DNA from: Arachnopeziza araneosa
Lineage: Eukaryota > Ascomycota > Leotiomycetes > Helotiales > Arachnopezizaceae
NCBI GenBank assembly: GCA_003988855.1
Contig: QYAI01000074.1
Span: 62,001-126,000 of the forward strand
DNA: 64,000 bases
Direction of reading: 5' to 3'
Below the pieces are notes generated by a model. That model did no database searches and was not told the DNA's origin. It worked only from the letters and a program-made list of their open reading frames with translations. Numbering within the stretch: the first letter of the stretch is position 1; each line of letters begins with the position of its first letter. This document shows, one piece after another, positions 36,169 through 46,800 of the stretch. The translations under genes were made by a program, and so were the position numbers.

Positions 36169-36636
36169 TGTTTTGCTTTTCTTTAGTATAAATGATTTAT
36201 GAGGATTGCTTCTATGGTGTAATTCACCTTTGTGGATTCAGCATCATAGCAAGGCTAGAAAGAATCAGCGCAAGAGTGGGCGCAACGTAATCAAACCATG
36301 GTTCCTTATCAGGATGCATCCAAATGTGTTTCTCAACACCAGCACTCGCTTGGTATCATTCTCTCAACTCCATTCTTCTGTCCTGTCCTGTACTTGGGAG
36401 TACAAACTCCACCCCCACCTTCCACTCTTGTCTGCCGTGTCCAGCAGATCGGCAGCGACACGCACTGACTCGCTATCTCTCGTCCTGCAAGTCGTCTCTC
36501 ACCCTTGAGCATGATTATCTCATCCATTCCCGTGACGTGGTCTGCATGCATGGCGTTGACTTCCAGCCTCGAGGCTCGAAGTGCTGCACATCTCTTTAAG
36601 AGTTGCCAATGTTTTCATTTATAATACAACGAGAGA
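36169..36636. promoter_or_regulatory. divergent hxnW/hxnX promoter with three GATA-factor sites
   Basis: 468 bp between the two start codons. Three HGATAR sites (all read as YTATCD on the plus strand) lie at 36306-36311, 36473-36478 and 36515-36520. AreA/NIT2 GATA factors use such sites to activate nitrogen-source genes, and the A. nidulans hxn genes are AreA-dependent. Occupancy here is inference. A TTTATAATA element lies about 20 bases before the hxnX ATG. Confidence 0.6.
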
Positions 36637-38195
36637 ATGGCTCCAGGTGATGAGATTCCAGCACGGGAGAAGACCATCAGACCAGATGAGACGAGACTTG
36701 ATGTAAGTTCTGCTCTCTCATGCCTTTGCAACCACTATCTTATCACCACTCACCTCCTCACTCCAATCCTCCACCTCAGATCCATTTTCAGACCCAAACC
36801 CAGACTCACAATCGCCAATGATAGATAGTCATAATTGGCGCCGGCCTAGGAGGGTTAGGATGCTCCATCTCCTGTCTCCTCTCCGGCCACCGCGTCCTGG
36901 TCCTGGAGTCTGCCACCAGTATCTATGAAATCGGCGCCGGGATCCAAGTCCTGCCCAACGCATCGCGGATCCTCTCATCATGGGGACTGCGCCGTGCGCT
37001 CTCCCAGCATGCCACCTACCCCTCCTGCGTGAACTTCAGCACCTGGACTGGGACGCCCATCTCCAGCATGAATTTTGCGGACTCAGCGAGGGATCACGGA
37101 GGCAAGGGGACGGGGTATTGGGATTTCCATCGCGCGGATTTGCATGCGTGTCTGGTCGAGAGGGCAAGGGAGTTGGGGGCTGAGATCAGGACGGGATGTC
37201 GCGTGGTGGATATCTCAATCTCTTCTTCTTCTTCTTCTTCCGCGCCTCTCTCGAGTCCGGAATATGATCTGGAAGGAAATGGAACGGCAGGACCAGCCAC
37301 AGTCCTCCTCTCCACCGGCCAACGCCTCTCATGCGACCTCATCATCGGCGCTGACGGTATCAACTCGACGACGCGAACCATCCTCCAACGCAGCCAAAAC
37401 CTCCCCATCGACCACCCCACCCCTACAGGCGACCTCGCCTACCGGCTACTCCTCCCCACCAGCACCATCCGCCAAGACCCCGTCCTAGCCCCGCTCATCA
37501 CCGCCCCGCAGGTCAACTACTGGCTCGGTCCGCGCAAACACGCTGTCAACTACGTCCTCCGAAGCGGTGGCCTCTTCAACATGGTCCTCCTCGTTCCAGA
37601 CGACCTGCCTTCCGGCGCCTCTACGCAGCCTGGCCCTGTGGCCGAGATGCGCGCCCTCTTCGCCGGCTGGGATCCGCGCATCCGCAAGCTGCTGGACCTG
37701 TGCGAGAGCGCGCACATCCTCAAGTGGAGGCTCTGCATCCGCACGCCGCTGCGCGCGTGGAGCCACGCCAGCAACCGCTTCACCATCCTAGGCGATGCGG
37801 CCCATGCGACCCTGCCGTATCTGGCCAGCGGCGCGGGCATGAGTCTCGAGGATGGGGAGGTGCTGGGGTTGTGTCTGCAGCGGGTGCGGGGCAAGGGGGA
37901 GCGAGAGTTGGGGATGGCGTTGCGGGTTTATGAGGCGGTGAGGAAGGGGAGGACCGAGAGGGTCGTGGAGAGGGGAAATACCCAGCAGTGGCTTTATCAT
38001 CTGGATGATGGGAGTGAGCAGGAGGAGAGAGATAGGCGGATGAGGGAACGGCCGACGAGGGAGGGCGAGGCGCTGGCTTGGAGGGATCCGGGGTTGGGAC
38101 CATGGTTGTTGGGCTACGATTGTGCAAAGGAGGTGGAAGAGAATTGGCCAAGAGAGGAAATGATGGAAGAAGAGAGATTTACGACTAGGTTATAA
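36637..38195 (+). CDS. hxnX: salicylate hydroxylase-type FAD monooxygenase, HxnX-like
   Basis: 478 aa from two exons: 36637-36702 and 36825-38195, joined in phase 0 across a 122-nt intron. A Rossmann motif (IVIIGAGLGGLG) begins at residue 23. The DLIIGADGINSTTR motif and GDAAHATLPYLASGAGMSLED confirm the class A flavin monooxygenase fold of the salicylate/6-hydroxynicotinate hydroxylase type. A. nidulans HxnX hydroxylates 6-hydroxynicotinate to 2,5-dihydroxypyridine; the same reaction is proposed here from context. Compared with the neighbouring hxnR and hxnS genes, the second exon is visibly C/G-rich at third codon positions. The intron acceptor at 36824 was chosen over a second AG four bases later because only it keeps the frame into the FAD motif. 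Confidence 0.9.
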
Positions 38196-38207
38196 TGTAT
38201 TATTCTA

Positions 38208-38230
38208 ATCATCATTCATCATTCATCATA
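38208..38230. repeat. (ATCATTC)3 tandem repeat
   Basis: Three 7-bp units immediately downstream of the hxnX stop codon, between the convergent hxnX and hxnR 3' ends. Confidence 0.75.
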
Positions 38231-38249
38231 CTTCATAACTCATGAAACA

Positions 38250-41207
38250 TTATCGTCGACTCGCTAGTCCCTTTAGTACAATCATGCCCTCTTGCACCAC
38301 CGCCCATCGTATCGTACTCAAGTGCCTAGCCATAATCCTAGGTAGATCAGTGGTTCTATATCTCCCTATCACTTTACTCAGATCCTTGATATTAGTTCTC
38401 GTCATGGCACTGACAAGACCAATCATCTCCGCTCGAGAATCCCACTCACTGTCTTCATCGCCATTTACGGCTGTCAATTCATTGCTTTCAACACCTTTGC
38501 TACAGACTTGAAAAGCCCACACCGTCAGCGTGGCAAGATATAAACACCAAGGGTAATGAAAGACATCGCCGGCATCCCAGTCCTCTAGCTTCGTTATTCC
38601 ATCTCGAAGAATCCTAGCAGCATGCACTACCGCCTTTGCGGCTCCGTTATTTGTTCCAACCCATTTCTGTACTCTCGAGCTGGAGTGTTCATGATCGATT
38701 GCTGTAACTGATCGGCCTATGATGTGCGATGCCCCAGCGAATATCTGTAGGTCAACGATTTCAACATGAAGAATTATTTGTGCCGCATGGTAAATGGAAA
38801 TGTTGGCAACCGTGAACCTTTGGAAGGATTTATAAGCTGGCGAGTCTACTGGATGGGATGAAAGGATGGAAGTTGTAAAAGCGTCAAAGTCTCCTTTCCA
38901 CGCATCGTAAGACCTAGCAATCAAGGTCTGCCAAGTTGTGTCCTTTCCGGGGAATGCGAGACCTGATCAAAATTAACCATAGAAACAAATAAACAATAAA
39001 AACCGACCTAGCGATGTTTGATCTCGGCGATTGAGGTCCCAAGCTACAGACATCAATCCATGCAACATCAAAACTCGTGATAAGGCGTTTAGCTGTGGTG
39101 GTCGAACATCCGGCTTCGGGGTAACATAGGCTTTCAAGGTCGAAAGGTACAACGGTTGAGGACTTTCGGTCTCCGAGATACTGTAAAAGTCTTCTGCTGT
39201 CTCCGCTTCCCATAGTCGGTCATTCCACGGCATGGTTAACTTCAATTCTGCAGCATTCATGCAAAGTGATTGTGAGAACAATATTGCATGTTGAGTATCC
39301 CACATGAAGCAGAGAAGCGAGAGCCTATCCAGTTTTAGACTTATTTCGAGGTAGAGAGATGATCGCTTACCTTCTACGTTGCTCTGCATCAACCTCTGCT
39401 TTCCAGTGACTGTCAAGATCTGCACCTGGCCCGAGAGCTTGACAGACTGCCGATTGACAATCACTTCTTCTGATTAAACTGCATATCAGTCAGCCAAATT
39501 CTCATGTCAATATGGAAATGGACTGAGATTACTTGATCAAAAGCCCATGGAAAAGATGTGACATGTCATGCTGGAGTTGTCCTGCACGGGACTTTCCAAA
39601 GCATTCTACCAATAGAATTGTTTGAAGAATCCACAGAGTCGGTCTAGGATTGAAAGCCGAGCTTATCAGAATCTGGGCGCGCATTGTGTCATGAATGTAG
39701 ATCGCATCAAGATGAGCTTCTTGGTCTCCATAAGTAGCCCCTAGAAGAATAACTGAAAGTAATAATAGTGGATCAACTCGGGTGGGATTGAATGTAGCTT
39801 GATGAAGTAGAGGGTAGGAGACATTAAACTTGTGGAAATATAAATCGCAACAGTGCTGAAGATTGTGAAGAGTCAGGAAAGGGTGTTCGGGGGTGATTTT
39901 CGATCCGTCTGAGGTTTGAGGCTGAGCTCGACCAACTAGGTTTAGAATACCTTCTCTGGCTATATTGTCGATAATGGGAAGTTTGCGATTTTGGATTGAG
40001 TTTAGAGGGCCTAATTTTTGCATCTGTCTATCGGGGATTTGGCTTCTTGGAATTGAGCGAGACCAGTCTATAACCGAGTTGTCCAAGAGAGTGGGATCGG
40101 GATAGCCAAGACTAGTTGCAATATTTGGTTGCCCATGCTGTGAAAGTGCCAAGATCTGATTTGCCGCTGATGTTTCGGGGCTTGAGTTATCTAGCAGAGG
40201 AGAAATGGCCGAGAAGTTGGACGAAGAGAATGCTTGGCCATTGAGGTCTAAATTATTTAGCGATTTGGAGGAACTACTCCCAAGTGGGGTAGAAGGCAAA
40301 ATACTTTGAATCATCGAGCTTGAGCCGGCCTCCACTTCCGGAGGCGATAAACTCGGATCTGAGAAGAGCCAAGTATAGTAGTTTGGAGTAGTAAAGGGAT
40401 TATTGAATGAACTTGCTACAAAGCAGTCAATAACAAGCCGAGCAGAGAAATGCAGTACTCACCAGTATCGGGCATAAACATATCGCCATAGAGAATTTCA
40501 TCTTCGGGGATTTGCGGAATTTGTGAACCCCATGATGCGTTGGAAAGAAAGTTGAACTGTTCCGGATGAACCACAGGCGGTCTTGAGAGATTTTCCGATC
40601 CCAAAGACGAAGGCCAAAGCTCTTCCCTTGGTGTAATTGTATGATGATAACCAGAGTGATCAGTAGAGTCAGATCCCAAGGAATGACGATCATGTGAGGA
40701 TCCTGGAGGAGTAATCGGCGCCATAGGTTGAGGGACGAAATAAGGACCAGGTTCAGCCTCAGCAGGCTGAGCGGTAGGAAGTGAACTTGTTCTTCCCGAA
40801 GATTTGCGACGTTTTTCATGCTCTGGCCTCGTTGCTGCAACTACAGCGCCTGTTGAATCTCTCCATAGCCGTTTTCGAGTCTGTAATTTCCCCAGTCCGT
40901 CGCCACCAGCCTTGTCATCTTTCTCCTTATGACGATTCATATGCCTCTCTACGAGAAATGAGTGGAGCACTCAACTATGAATGGAATTTCATCACGTACC
41001 CAGTAAGTCCTTCCTCTTGAAAACGGCTTTACATCTCTCGCAAGTAATGTTGGCCTTTGCAGAATCATGGTTAAGAGCATGCCGATTTAGATGTTCGGCT
41101 CGTGAAAAAGACTTGTTACAGTCTCCCCACGTGCATCGGAAAGCCTTCGGAGTGTGGGTTGGCTCGGATGGGATGGGAGCTGGAGCTGGAGCTACAGAGG
41201 TCGCCAT
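38250..41207 (-). CDS. hxnR: C2H2 zinc-finger/fungal_trans transcription factor, HxnR-like
   Basis: 904 aa from six exons, in coding order 41207-41000, 40948-40463, 40415-39533, 39478-39371, 39324-39008 and 38962-38250; all phases agree. Two C2H2 fingers sit at the N-terminus: C25-x4-C30-x12-H43-x3-H47 (SRAEHLNRH) and C56-x2-C59-x12-H72-x3-H76, the second completed across the first intron. A basic linker and Ser/Pro-rich region follow. The middle and C-terminal parts form a fungal_trans (PF04082) domain (FHKFNVSYPLLHQATFNP, LLLSVILLGATYGD, PRPTLWILQTILLVECFG). This combination of two N-terminal C2H2 fingers and fungal_trans is that of HxnR, the pathway-specific activator of nicotinate genes in A. 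nidulans. The Met at 41207 was chosen because upstream codons have no conserved character. The gene sits between hxnX and hxnT, as expected for a cluster regulator. Confidence 0.9.
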
Positions 41208-42012
41208 CACAGACGCTCGGTGCGTAAACAGAACATCTGATGATATTCGGCAACGGTGGGTAATATCAATGGTGGAGCTGGGGAGAATCGACAGTGGGAG
41301 GGGAGGGAAGTGGAAGTGGGAGGAAATCGGTGGTCGGATCATCTTCGCACCGACATCCGTCCCCTTGGGATGAAAAATACGCCGGTCCAACTTCTTGCGA
41401 ACATCTTAGAACATGAACTTCATCTTCGGAAACTCGAAGCAGAGGTCTTCAGCTTTATACAGAGCAGGATGAAGACATTTCATTTCACAGCCTTATCTAG
41501 GCGGATGCAAGCAGCAGCGATACTATATCACTACCCAAGGACTGTAATGACGGCGAGAAAAAGATGCTTGTCTCCGATATCTGGCCTTCTCTCCCTTCTT
41601 TGCATCCTCCGTCTTAGCCATCATCTTCGTCAATCTCTCAATATGCGCCTGCACAGCGGCCTTCTTCTCCTTACGATCCAAGTTTTGCATGAAGTTATCC
41701 ATCCCAACTCGAATGTAGCGTCCCACGCTGGAGTGACAACCTTGACGACGCTCGTGACACGGGTATTCACCGCAAGATTGATAAAACAGAAAATTGACAG
41801 GTACATTGGAACGGATGAAAATATCGAACGCCGAGTTTAACATTCAACTGCCACTTCGTAAGATATTCTGGAATAATTGTCACTTCACTGAAGATCTCTT
41901 GACTATGTTTACATTGTGAGCAAAAAGCCAAATAGAATTCACACACTGGATTTTGCTTCTACTTGATTCTAGTTCTATTTATGCTAGCCTTTCATCGGAA
42001 TGTTGCTAATTG
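41208..42012. other. hxnR upstream region with a possible gene remnant
   Basis: 805 bp between hxnR (minus) and hxnT (minus). It holds the hxnR promoter and hxnT 3' sequence. A minus-strand segment at about 41523-41780 has some coding character in two successive frames (TRVTSVVKVVTPAWDATFEL in one, then MDNFMQNLDRKEKKAAVQAH in the next). This could be a small decayed gene, but I cannot name a family. Confidence 0.4.
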
Positions 42013-43330
42013 TCAGACCACACCAGCAAATTGATAGTCTGTATAGCCCTTGCTCGGTGGATCCGCCCCGTAGAATGTTGTTCTATCATACTCATTCAAA
42101 GGCAATCCGTCCTTTAATCTCTTTGGCAAATCAGGATTAGCAATGAACCACTTCCCCATCACAATTGCATCCGAATCCCCAGAAAAAACCTTTGGCTCTG
42201 CATTATCTCTGTTGAAATGTCCCGCAGCAAGGAACTTGACACCTCCCTTTGCAAGGATCTGTCTGAAAGGAACAAGAGAATTTACGCCAATCTTAGCGGT
42301 GATATCAGTGGAAACACCATTTACGGCAACCTTTGAGTATGCAGCTAAAGCGTCCATCTTCCCCTGCTCATCAAGCTCTTCGTCAAAGCGCGGCTCGACC
42401 ATATGAACATACGACACTCTGTTCTCAGCTGGCAACTCAGCGATCTGATTGCAGAGATACGCCCAATGTGCGTTGGGATCTGAATCCCTGGTGTCTTGGT
42501 AGTAATTATATGGAGACAAGCGGATCCCAACTCTGTCTGCCCCTACAGCTGAAGTAACGGCTTTGATGACCTCAAGCGGGAAGCGGCAGCGATTCTCAAT
42601 GGATCCACCATATGTATCTGTTCTTTTATTAACATTGTCGTGGAGGAATTGTTCTAACAAGTATCCGTTTGCTCTACGATTCCGTCAGCACACTACTCCA
42701 ATATACGAGGAGGCACTTACCCATGGATTTCTACCCCATCGAAGCCAGCTTTCTCTACACATGCTTTAGCCGCCTCTTTGAACTGCCCCACCACCTCTGC
42801 TATTTCCTCCACTGTCATCTCTCTCGGTGGCGTATCTGCGTATGGTGCGCCTGTAATTGCAGGACCCTTGATCGGAATATCAGACGAACTCCATGTAGGA
42901 TTTCCTTCAATAAGTGACGGAACTGTAGCACGTCCAACGTGCCAAATCTGGCAGTAGATAAAACCACCTTTCGCATGTACCGCATCCGTGACTTTTTTCC
43001 ATGCAGCAAGTTGGCCTACAGTAAAGACTCCCGGAATTCCAGGATAACCACAGCACTTTTTTTATTAGCTCAAGGCGTAAAAGAAAGAGGGCCATTTACA
43101 AGTCGGCTGATATTTGTAGCCTCTGTGATTTGCAATCCACCGGCGTTGGCTCTCTGAGAGTAGTATTCTACCATCAGGTCACCGCATGCCCAGATTCCCT
43201 CTGCTTCTTTGACACCTCGCATGCGCGTGCATGGCGCCTGGACAATTCTGTGCTGAAGATTCAAAGCACCAATTTGAATGGGAGTGAAAAGAACCGTCTC
43301 TCCTAACGGCTTGAAGCTTTGAGAAGACAT
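42013..43330 (-). CDS. hxnT: Old Yellow Enzyme-family NADH:flavin oxidoreductase, HxnT-like
   Basis: 408 aa from three exons, in coding order 43330-43100, 43055-42721 and 42673-42013; phases agree. FMN-dependent TIM-barrel ene-reductase features are visible: FTPIQIGALNLQHRIVQAP at the N-terminus, IYCQIWHVGRATVPS in the second exon, GFDGVEIHGANGYLLEQFLH across the second splice, and the DNVNKRTDTYGGSIENRCRF block. The length is normal for fungal OYE homologues. In A. nidulans HxnT is the OYE member of the nicotinate cluster and lies next to hxnS; a role reducing an unsaturated ring intermediate has been proposed. Here it is divergent from hxnS with 546 bp between the starts, again the A. nidulans pairing. 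Confidence 0.92.
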
Positions 43331-43876
43331 AGCGACGATAGACTTCTCAATTGAGGCTAGATTTTGGGAAGAAATTGTTAAGAGAAGCTTTAAGTTCCTA
43401 GAATTTTCTTGAGCTCCGACAGTGGAGCCAAGCTAGATCTATCCTCCATTTTTGAGTCCTACTCCTGGATCGTGCCTGCGGATGTCAAGGATGGAATTCT
43501 CAGCAGTTCTACACTTCTGTTTTCTGAACAAAGTAAACAATGGTGTCTCATGTGCCGACAGTACGGCTTATGCAGAAGTGGGGGCGGGGTCCTTGTCTCA
43601 GGCTTCTTATCGCTACCGAAGATCTTCAATCAGACATCGCCGCAACAACACATCGCGCACTACGTTACACATGTCAAGCTCCCACTCTTCACACCTCTCC
43701 ATTATCGGCCGATCTCTGCAATGCATGACAACCCACCACTATTGGACTCGGATTAGTGAGCGAGCTCCCCGTTGCAGCTGCAGCGCGTACCTTAGCCCAA
43801 CAAGAAACACAGCTTTCTCTTGAGGCCAACATCTGACTAGCAGTAAGTCTTCCCCTCCTCTACCTGTACAGTCACG
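43331..43876. promoter_or_regulatory. divergent hxnT/hxnS promoter with three GATA-factor sites
   Basis: 546 bp. HGATAR sites: CGATAG at 43336-43341 (just upstream of the hxnT ATG) and two inverse sites at 43607-43612 and 43702-43707. The hxnT-proximal site may lie within the leader. Nitrogen metabolite control through AreA/NIT2 is the expected use; binding has not been shown for this sequence. Confidence 0.6.
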
Positions 43877-46800
43877 ATGGAACTGACGCCCCAAATCAAG
43901 TCGATCTTCTCTTCATCAACACTCACATTTCATCTCAATGGGACTCCCATCCACCTCCAGAATCCTAATCCGCAATGGACGCTCCTAGATTTTATCCGCT
44001 CGCAGCATGGACTTAAGGGTACGAAACTGGGATGTGGAGAGGGAGGATGCGGTGCCTGTACGGTGGTGCTGCAGGTTTGGGATAGGAGATTGGAAAGAGT
44101 AAGACATTTGGCTGTAAATGCTTGTTTGTTTCCGCTTGTGGGAGGTGAGTCATGTGATAAGTTTGATGTGATTTTAGAGAATGGATGGGATTGACAGTGG
44201 GTTGATATATAGTGATGGGGAAGCATGTCGTTACCATAGAGGGAATTGGTGATTCTGAGAATCCGCATCCCTTACAAGAGAGGATAGCAAGGCTTCATGG
44301 CTCGCAGTGAGTGAATATGTGAATTGGCACTGTTAACTTGCTTGTAGCTGATGAGATGCAGATGCGGATTCTGTACACCTGGAATTGTGATGTCGTTATA
44401 TGCGCTTATTCGGAATTCGTATAATCCAGTCACCAAAGATTTCCATCTCTCAGCTAATGATATTGAGCTCGAGGGGCATCTAGACGGGAATTTGTGCAGA
44501 TGCACGGGATATAAACCCATTCTCCAAGCAGCTAAAACTTTTATCACAGAAGATTTGAAGGGGAAGGTTGCAGCGAGTGGGATAGAGTTTGATTTCAGTC
44601 CCCAAGAAGACGAGTGCGAGAAAAATCTTTACAGATCTGAGAGCAGTAATGGCTCTAAGAGTAATATATCATGTGGGAGGCCTGGTGGCTGTTGTCGAGA
44701 TACACCAAAGACAGATTCCAGTTCGAATCCAGAGTCATCAAGGAAGACTACTGATGAAACTTCGGATAGTGGAAGTGCGGAATTGTCAAGTACAACTGAA
44801 GGTACCAGTCCAGATGAGCATGAACTGGTACCCGTATCTGAGGCATCCTATGGCAAAGCTATCAAATCAAATGAGAAGCAGTCATCTGATAAATCACCAA
44901 TTGAAGGTACGAAGACCACATCAAATCTTGAGACTTCTCTACCCAAGAACAAAGCTGGATATCCGCAATATACATTTCTCCCATACTCACCAAACACCGA
45001 ACTCATATTTCCACCATCACTGAAGAGATTTGAAGATCACCCATTAATGTATGGAAATTCGACGTATATCTGGCTTCGGCCCACTACTCTAGAACAATTG
45101 CTTCTCATCAAAGATGCGTACCCCTCAGCAAAATTAGTTGGTGGATCCAGTGAAGTGCAAATCGAGATAAGGTTCAAGAATTCTGTTTTTCCGATATCTG
45201 TATACATTGCAGACATTGAGGAACTTCGAAGGATTGAATACTTCCCAGATATCGATTCCTTGGATGAGCTTGTGATTAGCGGAAATGCATCTCTGACAGA
45301 CGTTGAAACTGTCTGTAAAGAACTTACTTCGAAACTTGGTCAGCGAGGTTCTGTTTTAGAGGCTATAAGAAAGCAACTGCGATATTTCGCAGGCAGACAG
45401 ATTCGAAACACTGCTTCGTTGGCGGGGAATCTAAGTACGGCTTCACCAATCTCAGATATGAATCCTGTGTTACTAGCTTGTGGAGCTACGATTCAAGCTC
45501 AAAGTCTGAAAGAAGGAAAGATAGAACTTCCCATCTCAACATTCTTCATTAAGTATAGAACAACAGCACTGCCGCTTGACGCAATCATTACAAAGATTCG
45601 AATACCCGTCCCAAAGGCTGGCATAAGAGAACTGACGAAAGCTTACAAACAAGCGAAAAGAAAGGATGATGATATCGCGATTGTGACAGCCGCTTTTAGA
45701 ATTAGATTGGATGATGAGAGCATTGTGACTGATGTTTCCCTGGCATACGGTGGGATGGCAATCAAAACCGTCGAAGCAAAATCAACAATGAAGATGCTTG
45801 TTGGGAAGAAATGGTACAGTTCAACCACATTGGAAGAAGCAATGAGTTTCCTTTCCCAAGAATTCAACCTAGCTTTTAGTGTACCTGGAGGGATGGCTAC
45901 GTATCGAAAAACGCTAGTCATGTCCCTCTTCTTTCGCTTTTGGCACGAAACCATTGCCGATTTCAATCTAGGGACGGTGGATCCAGATATTGTGAATGAA
46001 ATCCATCGAAGCATGTCATCGGGGAGTAGAGATGAATTCAACCCCCATGAACAGAGAGTTGTGGGGAAACAAATCCCTGTTCTCTCTGCTCTGAAACAGA
46101 ATACGGGCGAAGCGCAATATGTGGATGATATGCCACCGATACATGGAGAGCTGTTTGGCGCTATGGTTCTATCTTCTCGTGCTCATGCTAAGCTGGTAGA
46201 AGTTGATTGGACGCCGGCTCTTGGACCGGGTCTTGCGGTAGGATATGTTGATAAACACAGCATTCCTAAGCAAGCGAACCTCTGGGGTTCAGTCGTGAAA
46301 GATGAGCCATTCTTTGCAGAAGAAGAGGTATTCTCACATGGTCAACCCATTGGACTAGTTTATGCAGAGACAGCACTTCAGGCACAAGCTGCAGCAAGGG
46401 CAGTGAAAATTGTGTATGAAGATCTGCCGGCCATTTTGACCATTGATGAAGCGATCGAGGCGAAGAGTTTCTTTAAACATGGAAAGATGTTGAAGAAGGG
46501 TGATGGGATTGAGGAGAAGATGGATGGAGTTTGGGAGAGGTGTGATAGAATATTTGAGGGGACGACGAGGATGGGTGGCCAAGAACACTTTTACTTGGAG
46601 ACAAATGCGTCTCTGGTAATTCCAAATAAAGAGGATAAGACGTATGAAGTTTGGTCTTCGACGCAGAATACGTAAGTTTGACCAATACAACCAGAAGCTA
46701 GCTAACCCTTTAAGTATGGAAACTCAAGAGTTCATCTCCCAGGTTACCGGAGTACCAAGTAACCGAGTAAATGCGCGGGTGAAGCGAATGGGCGGAGCAT

